The notes below the pieces were generated by a model, which was given only the letters and a program-made list of their open reading frames with translations, did no database searches and had not been told where the DNA came from. From the NCBI GenBank assembly GCA_003164275.1, contig PLSY01000296.1:1-5879 (forward strand): a stretch of 5,879 nucleotides of DNA, written 5' to 3'. Shown here piece by piece: positions 1-5,675 of the stretch. The position numbers and the translations under genes are program-made. This stretch comes from Acidimicrobiaceae bacterium (GTDB lineage: Bacteria > Actinomycetota > Acidimicrobiia > Acidimicrobiales > RAAP-2). How positions within the stretch are numbered: the first letter of the stretch is position 1; each line of letters begins with the position of its first letter.

Positions 1-76
1 CCTGAGACGTGCCCGTCGTGGGCCCCAGCCACGTGATGCCGCCGATGCCGTACGTACGCTTGGCGGAGTCAGTCAT
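1..76 (-). CDS. Possible N-terminal fragment of an unidentified protein, cut by the left window edge
   Basis: An ATG at 76-74 opens a minus-strand frame that stays open to the window edge. It gives 25 residues beginning MTDSAKRTYGIGGITWLG. The third codon positions are strongly G/C, as expected of a coding frame in this kind of genome, and the Gly/Thr-rich stretch looks protein-like. Only a weak GGGG tract precedes the start, about 8 bases upstream, so the start is not secure. I do not recognise the family and assign no function. The 11-bp repeats at 97-118 and the palindrome at 119-137 sit just upstream, where a promoter for this gene would lie. The fragment is too short to exclude a chance open frame. 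Confidence 0.35.
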   Translation of the reverse strand, partial: MTDSAKRTYGIGGITWLGPTTGTSQ

Positions 77-96
77 AACGCAAACCCCAGCAGAAA

Positions 97-118
97 TTGA
101 GCCATGTTTGAGTCACGA
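97..118. repeat. Tandem pair of 11-bp direct repeats, cluster 1
   Basis: Two adjacent 11-bp units, TTGAGCCATGT (97-107) and TTGAGTCACGA (108-118), differ at three positions and are followed by a further TT. The period of 11 bases is about one helical turn, so both units face the same side of the DNA. This spacing is known for dimers of OmpR/PhoB-type response regulators. The pair lies 21 to 42 bases upstream of the possible start codon at 76, where a bound protein would affect a promoter. The binding protein is not identifiable from the window. Confidence 0.6.
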
Positions 119-137
119 TTACCCGTTGTAGGGGTAA
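119..137. promoter_or_regulatory. Small palindrome, possible operator
   Basis: TTACCC (119-124) and GGGTAA (132-137) form perfect 6-bp inverted arms around a 7-base centre. It directly abuts the first 11-bp repeat pair. A dimeric repressor site upstream of the left-edge gene is possible. A palindrome this short can arise by chance, so confidence is low. Confidence 0.3.
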
Positions 138-279
138 AAGTCCTGGTGGTGACGGTGAGCCGGCTTATAGGCGGGATTCAGCGCAGTTCGGGAGTGTGGT
201 GAGCTGGAGGGATGCCTCAGGTCGCTGAACTGCAACTTTGTTTCCGTGCTCTCGGTTCCCGAGCGAGCCGAGTGAGATA

Positions 280-301
280 TTGAGTCACGATTGAGTCATG
301 T
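280..301. repeat. Tandem pair of 11-bp direct repeats, cluster 2
   Basis: TTGAGTCACGA (280-290) is followed at once by TTGAGTCATGT (291-301). The first unit is identical to the second unit of cluster 1. The second unit differs by one base from the first unit of cluster 1, so the two variants occur in the opposite order. The clusters are 183 bases apart, which would allow looping between two occupied sites. No recognisable gene starts immediately to the right. Confidence 0.6.
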
Positions 302-527
302 TCGGCGGTCTGCGCAACGCCAGAGGAGTTTGAGTAGGACGATAACGATCACTCTTCTACGAGCTCTTTTCCCGGTCGATGTGCGGACAGGCGGTCGCTA
401 CGATGGACGCGCAAAATGGCGAGACGAAGGCGTCATTTGGCCTTGCCACTAGAGCCGGCGGCTCCCCCGAGCACGTCCGAAGCTTCCCTATCGAGGCGCA
501 GGGCCGGAAGTCCGTCGCGCCCCAGAG

Positions 528-549
528 GGCGACAGTGCCATCAGTCGCC
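528..549 (-). terminator. Possible terminator hairpin after the BKACE gene
   Basis: GGCGAC (528-533) and GTCGCC (544-549) form a 6-bp GC-rich stem with a 10-base loop, 10 bases beyond the BKACE stop codon in its direction of transcription. No U-rich tail follows. Such tail-less hairpins are often proposed as terminators in actinobacteria, but the stem is short and this call is tentative. Confidence 0.3.
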
Positions 550-559
550 GGCGAGAGGT

Positions 560-1408
560 CTAGCCGTTCTGCTTCGCGATACCCAGCACTTGGTGCGTAG
601 TTTCCAGGTTTGCCAACGGCCGACCAATATCTGCGCAGAGCGAGACAGCGGACCGCACAAGCTCTTCATTGTCGGGTTGATCGTCACCAGACCAGTCCTC
701 AAGACCCACATGGAGATGACCACCTCGTTCGAGGGTCCACCTCGCAATTCCGCTTTCGATGATGTCCCCACCCAACACGGCCGATGACCATGGCAAATCA
801 CAGCCTTCAAGCATCGCCATATAGGCCTCGAAAGCAGGTTTCGTCGGTGGCAGACCAAAGACCCCACCCATGTAGCCAGCGTCACCGCCGAAATAGAGTT
901 TGATCATCGCCCCCTTTGGCAGCTTTCCATCCTGCCAGAGCTGGAGGGCGATCCGCAGAAACCCGGGTTCAAAGATCGCCATACTCGGCCCCAGGTGATT
1001 CTCGGCGCAGACGCGCACTTGATGTTCGATATCGGCCCGTGAGTTGACGTACACGAAGCCGCCCAAGTTGACGGATCCGGCGTCGAGTATGCCGATCCGA
1101 CATCCGGCTTCGGCGAGGAACGGCAGATGGGCGAAACTCATTTCGACTGATCCGGCATTGACGGTCGGGTACAGCAGAGCCTCAGGGATGACCTGCCAGA
1201 CAGGTCTCCAGCATTCGAGATAGGCCTCCGCTGCAACCGGGCCTTCTGCCAGGATGGTATCTACGTGATGGTGCACGATCGTGGCGCCGGCAGCGAAGCA
1301 GCGCAATGCGTCCGACGCAATCTCTGGGGCAGAGCGGGGCACATTGGTGTTCTGCTGTTTCGACGTGAGTCCGTTGATGGCGGCCTCGATGATGACGGGC
1401 TCCTCCAC
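560..1408 (-). CDS. Beta-keto acid cleavage enzyme, DUF849/BKACE family (3-keto-5-aminohexanoate cleavage protein-like)
   Basis: Known family members are Zn-dependent TIM-barrel enzymes. They condense a beta-keto acid with acetyl-CoA and split the product into acetoacetate and a new acyl-CoA. Numbered from the GTG at 1408 (282 residues, normal family length), the strand-1 segment VIIEAAINGLTS is at 5-16. The metal-binding HxH is H46/H48 in IVHHHVD, DAGSVNLG is at 109-116, KLYFGGDAGYMGG at 170-182, and the signature GGHLHVGLED at 229-238 supplies E237 and D238. The GTG at 1435 would add nine basic residues (MRTRRTRRT) and has no ribosome site. The GTG at 1408 follows AAGGAGG and gives the N-terminus usual for the family. 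It is transcribed divergently from the binding-protein operon. An oddity is His233 where the family signature has Arg. Family is confident, substrate unknown; the name aminohexanoate cleavage should not be taken literally. Confidence 0.93.
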   Translation of the reverse strand: MEEPVIIEAAINGLTSKQQNTNVPRSAPEIASDALRCFAAGATIVHHHVDTILAEGPVAAEAYLECWRPVWQVIPEALLYPTVNAGSVEMSFAHLPFLAEAGCRIGILDAGSVNLGGFVYVNSRADIEHQVRVCAENHLGPSMAIFEPGFLRIALQLWQDGKLPKGAMIKLYFGGDAGYMGGVFGLPPTKPAFEAYMAMLEGCDLPWSSAVLGGDIIESGIARWTLERGGHLHVGLEDWSGDDQPDNEELVRSAVSLCADIGRPLANLETTHQVLGIAKQNG

Positions 1409-1411
1409 TGT

Positions 1412-1418
1412 CCTCCTT
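1412..1418 (-). promoter_or_regulatory. Ribosome binding site that decides the BKACE start
   Basis: On the minus strand AAGGAGG lies three bases before the GTG at 1408. The spacing is slightly short, but the match to the 16S rRNA tail is nearly perfect. The in-frame GTG at 1435 has nothing comparable upstream, so this site argues for the shorter protein. Confidence 0.65.
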
Positions 1419-1428
1419 GTCCGACGTG

Positions 1429-1457
1429 TTCTCACTACCGATGGTATCGTCTGTCCA
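1429..1457 (-). promoter_or_regulatory. Possible leftward promoter for the BKACE gene
   Basis: On the minus strand TGGACA (1457-1452) resembles a -35 element. A 17-base spacer leads to TGAGAA (1434-1429), a poor -10 match. If used, transcription would begin near 1422, just ahead of the ribosome site, which would exclude the GTG at 1435 as a start. The -35 is half of the palindrome at 1451-1470. Confidence 0.35.
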
Positions 1458-1470
1458 ACTTAGTGGACAG
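1451..1470. promoter_or_regulatory. 20-bp palindromic operator between the divergent genes, likely TetR-type
   Basis: CTGTCCA (1451-1457) and TGGACAG (1464-1470) are perfect 7-bp inverted arms around ACTTAG. The length and symmetry fit a TetR-family dimer site, and a TetR gene lies in the same cluster (4550-5224). It is placed between the divergent starts, and each arm contains a TGGACA that could serve as an outward -35. A bound repressor would therefore cover both promoters. The palindrome is seen directly; binding by this particular regulator is inferred. Confidence 0.65.
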
Positions 1471-1492
1471 GTGGTTTAAAAATCGGGATAGC
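1464..1492 (+). promoter_or_regulatory. Possible rightward promoter for the binding-protein operon
   Basis: TGGACA (1464-1469) as -35 is followed after 17 bases by GATAGC (1487-1492) as -10, in an otherwise AT-rich stretch (TTTAAAAAT at 1475-1483). Transcription would start near 1499, giving a leader of about 20 bases with the ribosome site. An alternative -10 is TTTAAA at 1475-1480. The -35 overlaps the right arm of the operator. Confidence 0.4.
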
Positions 1493-1506
1493 CGTCCCGT
1501 ATTCTT

Positions 1507-1513
1507 AGGGGGA
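1507..1513 (+). promoter_or_regulatory. Ribosome binding site supporting a TTG start
   Basis: AGGGGGA ends four bases before the TTG at 1518. It is the only strong purine-rich site ahead of the signal peptide and therefore fixes the non-ATG start of the binding protein. Confidence 0.65.
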
Positions 1514-1517
1514 ACAC

Positions 1518-2807
1518 TTGCAGCGGATCAAGAGACTTGTAGTCGCGAGCGTGTTGCTGGGCTCATGCGGAGTGACATCAGTTGTCGCTGGCGGTAACGC
1601 AACAGCCACTACTAGTAGTGCGCCAATCGTGGTTGGCGGTGACGGCGACTTGGCTCTGAATACAGGAATCGCCCAGGGATTTGAGGCCGGGATCTATCGC
1701 TTCAACAAAGCCGGCGGGCTGGATGGTCGCAAGATCAAGTTCACCGGCTTCCTGGACGATGGACTGAGCTCCACAACCAATCTCACCAACGCGCAACAGT
1801 TGGTTGAAAATCAGCACGTCATGGCAATCGCTCCGGTGTCGAGCGCAGTCGCCACTGCCTCGACCGGCACATTTCTACAACAGAGCAAGGTTCCATTCAT
1901 CGGTTGGTCGACGAGCACTCCCTTTGAGGCTGCTCGGAGCTGGGGATTCGGCGTAAACGGGAACCAGAGCAATCCGAATGTCCTAGGCAGCTGGGGCTGG
2001 CCGATGCTGCTGAAACTCACTGGCAATACCAAGACCCCTGGCAAGCTCAAGGCTGCCTTTATCGCCGAAAACATCGCTCCCGGCATCACGGCGAACAATG
2101 GCGGAGTCGGAGTAGCCAAGTACTTTGGCGTCAAGGTCGTCTATCAGGAAGCACCGATTCCCGTCCTTGGGGCGACAACCTATGCCCCCTATGCACAGGC
2201 CATCGTGGCCTCTGGCGCCAACCTGGCGTTCGAGACACTCGACTCTGCGGACGCCATCGGCTTGGCAGCGGCACTCAAGTCAGCGGGGTTCAAGGGAATT
2301 ATTGTGAACGGAGTCACGTACTTCCCTGGCCAGTTGGCGAGTCAGCCCAACGAGACTGCCGCATTGAACGGTGTTTATGTGCTGGATGAGTTCCCAGCGA
2401 ATGAGGACAACACGCCAGCCGTCAAGCAAGCCGAGAAGGATCTGGTCTCCGTGGGGCAACAGCCCTACCTGACATCGGGGGTATCGATCGGCTATTGGTC
2501 GGCCATTCTGCTCGAACAGATGCTGAGGGCGACCCTGAAGTCGGTCGGTGGCGATCCGATCAAGGTAACAGGGGCAACCCTGCAGGCAACGGCCGCCCAC
2601 TTCACCTACACCGACCCCATCCCTGGCGGGATCGGTACCGAGTATTTCCCGACGGCTCAGACCATTCCCACCGGCTGCGGGACGCTGGTCAGGACGGAGG
2701 GAACAAAGTTCAAGCAGATCGATCAGTACATCTGCACTGGTTCCGTCAATATCGTGACCAAGCAGATGTTGAGCCAGAAGACCGGCCAGCCCATCTCGTC
2801 CAAATAG
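1518..2807 (+). CDS. ABC transporter substrate-binding protein, branched-chain amino acid (LivK/Peripla_BP_6) type
   Basis: This is an extracytoplasmic receptor that would deliver a small ligand to an ABC permease. The 429-residue length is typical. The TTG start is backed by AGGGGGA and by the signal peptide that follows: basic MQRIKR, then a hydrophobic stretch to about residue 24. LGSC at 14-17 fits a lipobox with Cys17 as the lipidated residue. Cleavage after VVA (22-24) by ordinary signal peptidase is the alternative. The family hallmark GGLDGRKIKF with a following DD is at 66-81. The two-lobed fold continues with FIGWST (127-132), the second-lobe segment AAFIAENIAPG (179-189) and the late segment TSGVSIGYWSAILLEQML (319-336). 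Cys387 and Cys406 could form a disulfide near the C-terminus. It is first in a probable operon with the amidohydrolase, 51 bp apart. No permease or ATPase gene is in the window. The ligand cannot be read from sequence; LivK-type receptors also bind amides, short acids and aromatics. Confidence 0.92.
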   Translation: MQRIKRLVVASVLLGSCGVTSVVAGGNATATTSSAPIVVGGDGDLALNTGIAQGFEAGIYRFNKAGGLDGRKIKFTGFLDDGLSSTTNLTNAQQLVENQHVMAIAPVSSAVATASTGTFLQQSKVPFIGWSTSTPFEAARSWGFGVNGNQSNPNVLGSWGWPMLLKLTGNTKTPGKLKAAFIAENIAPGITANNGGVGVAKYFGVKVVYQEAPIPVLGATTYAPYAQAIVASGANLAFETLDSADAIGLAAALKSAGFKGIIVNGVTYFPGQLASQPNETAALNGVYVLDEFPANEDNTPAVKQAEKDLVSVGQQPYLTSGVSIGYWSAILLEQMLRATLKSVGGDPIKVTGATLQATAAHFTYTDPIPGGIGTEYFPTAQTIPTGCGTLVRTEGTKFKQIDQYICTGSVNIVTKQMLSQKTGQPISSK

Positions 2808-2849
2808 TCGCCGATAGCCGAGCGATTTCGTCAAGCGCGTATTTCGAAT

Positions 2850-2854
2850 GGAGG
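2850..2854 (+). promoter_or_regulatory. Ribosome binding site of the amidohydrolase gene
   Basis: GGAGG lies four bases before the ATG at 2859. It falls within the 51-bp gap after the binding-protein stop, which contains no evident terminator or promoter, consistent with co-transcription. Confidence 0.7.
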
Positions 2855-2858
2855 CAGA

Positions 2859-4526
2859 ATGACCCAACTCGTCATCAAAGGCGGCACGGTAATCGATGGA
2901 ACCGGCGTGCCAGGCTTCTCAGCTGATGTCGCCGTCAAGGACGGCAAGATCAGCGAGATCGGCGAGGGGCTCAGCGGTGACCAGGAGTTGGATGCCACTG
3001 GCCATGTGGTCGCTCCCGGCTTCATCGATATTCATACGCACTACGACGCTCAGGTCTTTTGGGACCCAGCGCTCACCCCTTCTTGCTTTCACGGCGTCAC
3101 TACCGTGGTGGCAGGGAACTGTGGCTTCTCCATTGCCCCCACGCACCCGGAGCACCGAGACCTCATTGCTCGCACCTTGGAGAAGGTGGAAGATATGGAT
3201 GTCGCCGCCCTAGCGGCAGGCATTCCTTGGGATTTCGAAACCTTCCCCGAGTACCTCGCCTCCGTTCAGGAGCACGGACTGGGCCTCAACTTCGCCGCCT
3301 ACATCGGACACACGGCCCTTCGTATCTTTGTCATGGGCGACGCTGCCTACGACAGGACGGCGACAGTCGACGAAGTCGAGACAATGAAGAGTGCCGTTCG
3401 GGAGGCGCTGGAGGCCGGCGCAATTGGGTTCGCCACAAGCTCAGCACCGACCCATAGGGGGGTGGATGGAAAGCCAGTGCCGAGTCGGCACGCTGATCGC
3501 TACGAGTTTGATGCGCTCTTCGGTGTACTGGCCGAAACCGGATTGGGCCTCGGGATGGTCACTCCTGGCGACGTCATCACGCCCGAAGAACTGTTCGCTC
3601 TGCAGCAAGAGCTGGGGATCCCGATCACCATGTCCGCCGTCCTGGCTCAAAGCGACCTTGGCCATCGAAAGGTCGTCGAGATGACCGCACGGTCGCGCAA
3701 GGCCGGCGGCCAAGTATGGCCCCAGGTGTCACCGCGCCCTCTTCGGTTTGCCATGTCGATGGCAGCTCCATTCATCTTGAACCTCACTCCAGCCTTTGGT
3801 GATCTGCTTTCGCAATCGCTCGAAGACCGCCGCAGGGCCTACAGCGATCCGATCTGGAGAAGGCGGACCACTGAAGAGTGGAGCGTTCCGGGGGTATTTG
3901 TCCCGAAGTGGGAAACCATCACAATCGCCGAATCCCACGCACATCCCGACCTTGTCGATCGCCCGCTGGAAGACATCGCTGCTGAAAGGGGCTCCAGTCC
4001 GTTCGACACCCTGCTCGATCTCACACTCGATGAGGCTGATCTTTCACTTCGGTTTGCGTGCACCATCAGTAACGACGACATCAGCGAACTCAGCGCACTG
4101 CTACGTGACGAGAATATGGTCATCGGACTATCCGATGCTGGAGCCCATGTGGGCCAGATCTGCGACGCCGTGCAGGCGACTGACTTCCTCGGCAGCTGGG
4201 TACGTGAACGCAGCCTCATGTCTTTGGAACAGGCGGTTCACCGGCTCACCGGGGTCCAAGCCGACCTCCTGGGTATTGCTGACAGAGGCCGCCTCAAGGT
4301 CGGGAATTGGGCGGATCTCGTCGTATTTGACCCCGCCACCGTGGGTCCTGGTCCCATTCGCCGTCTTGCCGACTTTCCTGCTGGTTCCGAGCGGTTGACC
4401 GCTGAGACCCCTCTCGGAATCCGACATGTGCTCGTCAATGGTGCGCCGATCAGAGTGAATGGACAGCAAGACCTCTCGCTCAGGGCCGGCCAGCTAGTAC
4501 GGCCAGACCGACGTCCTTCTGCATAA
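2859..4526 (+). CDS. Amidohydrolase, N-acyl-D-amino-acid deacylase-like (D-aminoacylase family), divergent metal site
   Basis: This is a 555-residue metal-dependent hydrolase of the amidohydrolase superfamily. The nearest known activity is release of a carboxylate from N-acyl-D-amino acids. The N-terminal beta-sandwich half begins LVIKGGTVIDGTG (4-16). The barrel follows with PGFIDIHTHYDAQ (53-65; H59 and H61), GVTTVVAGNCGFS (79-91; C88, equivalent to the bridging Cys of D-aminoacylase) and GHTALR (150-155). GLSDAGAH (423-430) carries D426, the expected general base. The tail GRLKVGNWADLVVFDP (477-492), DFPAGSERL (505-513) and HVLVNG (523-528) is typical of the family. Where D-aminoacylase has its strand-5 His, this protein reads ITMSAVLAQ (256-264), and the strand-6 segment is VWPQVSPRPL (286-295) without His. 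Either one metal is held differently or the reaction differs. No signal peptide is seen, so it is cytoplasmic. Its position after a binding protein suggests it acts on the imported compound. Family is secure, substrate unknown. Confidence 0.9.
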   Translation: MTQLVIKGGTVIDGTGVPGFSADVAVKDGKISEIGEGLSGDQELDATGHVVAPGFIDIHTHYDAQVFWDPALTPSCFHGVTTVVAGNCGFSIAPTHPEHRDLIARTLEKVEDMDVAALAAGIPWDFETFPEYLASVQEHGLGLNFAAYIGHTALRIFVMGDAAYDRTATVDEVETMKSAVREALEAGAIGFATSSAPTHRGVDGKPVPSRHADRYEFDALFGVLAETGLGLGMVTPGDVITPEELFALQQELGIPITMSAVLAQSDLGHRKVVEMTARSRKAGGQVWPQVSPRPLRFAMSMAAPFILNLTPAFGDLLSQSLEDRRRAYSDPIWRRRTTEEWSVPGVFVPKWETITIAESHAHPDLVDRPLEDIAAERGSSPFDTLLDLTLDEADLSLRFACTISNDDISELSALLRDENMVIGLSDAGAHVGQICDAVQATDFLGSWVRERSLMSLEQAVHRLTGVQADLLGIADRGRLKVGNWADLVVFDPATVGPGPIRRLADFPAGSERLTAETPLGIRHVLVNGAPIRVNGQQDLSLRAGQLVRPDRRPSA

Positions 4527-4549
4527 CTGACGGCAACACGCCTCCAGGG

Positions 4550-5224
4550 TTATTGGGTCGTCTGGTCCTCGATGATGATCGACGCCGGGGCGTCAACGGC
4601 CCTGAGCGATCCGTCGATGAAGTCGTGAAATTCAGATCTTGAGAGCGTTCCATTGGGTTCCGCATCGAAGGAGATGAACTCCGTAACCAACATGGACACC
4701 AGGTGCGCGAGCGCGTAGCTATTCCCACTCCGAATTTCCCCGTTCTCCTGACCTTGTCGGATAATGTCGGAGATGAAATCCATAGCGTCCAGAGATCGCT
4801 TGTGGACCTCTTCGGAATACTCCTCCAGAATCGGCCAGGTGATGGTCGGGCCGCCGCGAATCTGGCGCAGCATCAATCGGAAACTAGGTCTTGCCCCAAA
4901 GAAGTCGATGGCTGCATTGAACGTGAGGTGCAGATTTGCTAGGGGAGATCTGAGCGGATCAACGGAAGCACGGGTGATGGCGGCGAGCTCGTCGCTCCGG
5001 CGAATCAAGGTCTCGGCAAGGAGCTGCTTCTTATTCTCGAAGAGTACGTAGATCGACGCCGTCGAAAACCCTGATTCGTAGGCGATTTTCCGCGTTGATC
5101 CGTCTCGCAGCCCGTACTCGCCAAAGACTCTCTCGGCTGCGTCGAGGATCTCGATGCGACTCTGTGATCGACGATTCGCCTGTCTCTGAGCTTTGCGCTC
5201 GGCTGGAGCCAAGGGTTCATGCAC
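4550..5224 (-). CDS. TetR/AcrR-family transcriptional regulator
   Basis: This 224-residue protein has a clear TetR-type DNA-binding N-terminus. Helix 1 is SRIEILDAAERVFGEYG (22-38). The helix-turn-helix runs from GSTRKIAYESGFSTASIY to LFENKKQLL (42-69), with the typical Y59 and F62 before helix 4. The remaining residues (about 80-210) are helical and variable, as expected of a ligand-binding and dimerisation domain; the inducer cannot be inferred. A basic leader (residues 10-21) precedes helix 1. The GTG start at 5224 is the first possible start after an in-frame stop upstream. AAGGG lies almost against it, so the ribosome site is poor and a leaderless transcript is possible. The gene converges on the amidohydrolase with 23 bp between stops. 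It is the likely regulator of the divergent unit through the palindrome at 1451-1470. No copy of that palindrome is seen near its own start. Confidence 0.93.
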   Translation of the reverse strand: MHEPLAPAERKAQRQANRRSQSRIEILDAAERVFGEYGLRDGSTRKIAYESGFSTASIYVLFENKKQLLAETLIRRSDELAAITRASVDPLRSPLANLHLTFNAAIDFFGARPSFRLMLRQIRGGPTITWPILEEYSEEVHKRSLDAMDFISDIIRQGQENGEIRSGNSYALAHLVSMLVTEFISFDAEPNGTLSRSEFHDFIDGSLRAVDAPASIIIEDQTTQ

Positions 5225-5675
5225 GCCCTTGATGCTACGGCGCCAATCCGGAGTTCATTTCAACCCGTGTCATTCCGGCTTATGGCCTCCAACTTGTCTC
5301 TTAGCGCCCGCTCTGTCGACCACGATCTCCGGCGCTTTGCGGGAGAGAGGGAGACATGCAGTGAGCGGCTACGGCAATACGTCGGAATGTTTCCCACTCG
5401 TTGTGTCCGTTAAAATCCTCTGTAGATCTTTCCCGCTTAAACGGCGCCGCTTAGCAAACATGGTCGAAGCGCCCGTGGGTGTCGATGAACAACGAGCCCA
5501 AAGTGCCCGAAGGCTCGCCGGCCCTAATTCTCTGGCCTCCCCGATCGAGTGGGTGGCGCCCCTGTCGGAGGTTCCGCTGGGGCCTCGCTCGTCGACTGCA
5601 CGCTCAGGAACTCGGGACTTGGTGATTGTTGCTCAGGACGGCCACGGCTTTCCTCCCAGTGGCTCCACGCGGCTG
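5225..5675. other. Stretch of about 450 bp without a recognisable gene
   Basis: This gap must contain the TetR promoter at its left end and the 3' region of the NHL gene at its right end. Open frames exist, such as 5193-5732 and 5219-5413 on the plus strand. They lack ribosome sites, have irregular composition and match no family I recognise. I see only weak inverted repeats, for example AGCGCC (5303-5308) with GGCGCT (5331-5336) and CGAGCC (5493-5498) with GGCTCG (5512-5517). None is a convincing operator or terminator. Confidence 0.55.

Larger units (their letters stand above)
77..559. other. Gene-poor stretch with repeats but no convincing gene
   Basis: About 480 bp separate the left-edge frame from the end of the BKACE gene. 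Open frames starting at 379 and 416 on the plus strand run into the 3' end of the BKACE gene. They lack a ribosome site and resemble no family I know, so I do not call them. The visible structure is two pairs of 11-bp direct repeats (97-118 and 280-301), a 19-bp palindrome (119-137) and a possible terminator hairpin (528-549). The rest may be regulatory sequence or decayed coding sequence. Confidence 0.6.

Noticed and set aside
177..233. Two overlapping complementary segments (177-183 with 223-229, and 183-189 with 227-233) that could pair alternatively
   Set aside because: The stems are 7 bp with loops of about 37-40 bases, and no gene follows that an attenuator or riboswitch could control.
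379..787. Two overlapping plus-strand open frames (379-600 and 416-787)
   Set aside because: They run antisense into the BKACE gene, lack ribosome sites, and are rich in Arg, Ser and Pro in the way of chance frames in GC-rich DNA.
2280..2867. 195-codon minus-strand open frame
   Set aside because: It lies opposite the well-supported binding-protein gene and shows no family resemblance; long antisense frames are common in GC-rich genes.
5441..5450. Palindrome CGGCGCCG
   Set aside because: Short GC-only palindromes are expected by chance in this composition, and it has no promoter context.
5369..5461. 30-residue minus-strand frame beginning MFAKRRRLSG
   Set aside because: It is short, has no ribosome site and no known relative; it cannot be told from chance.
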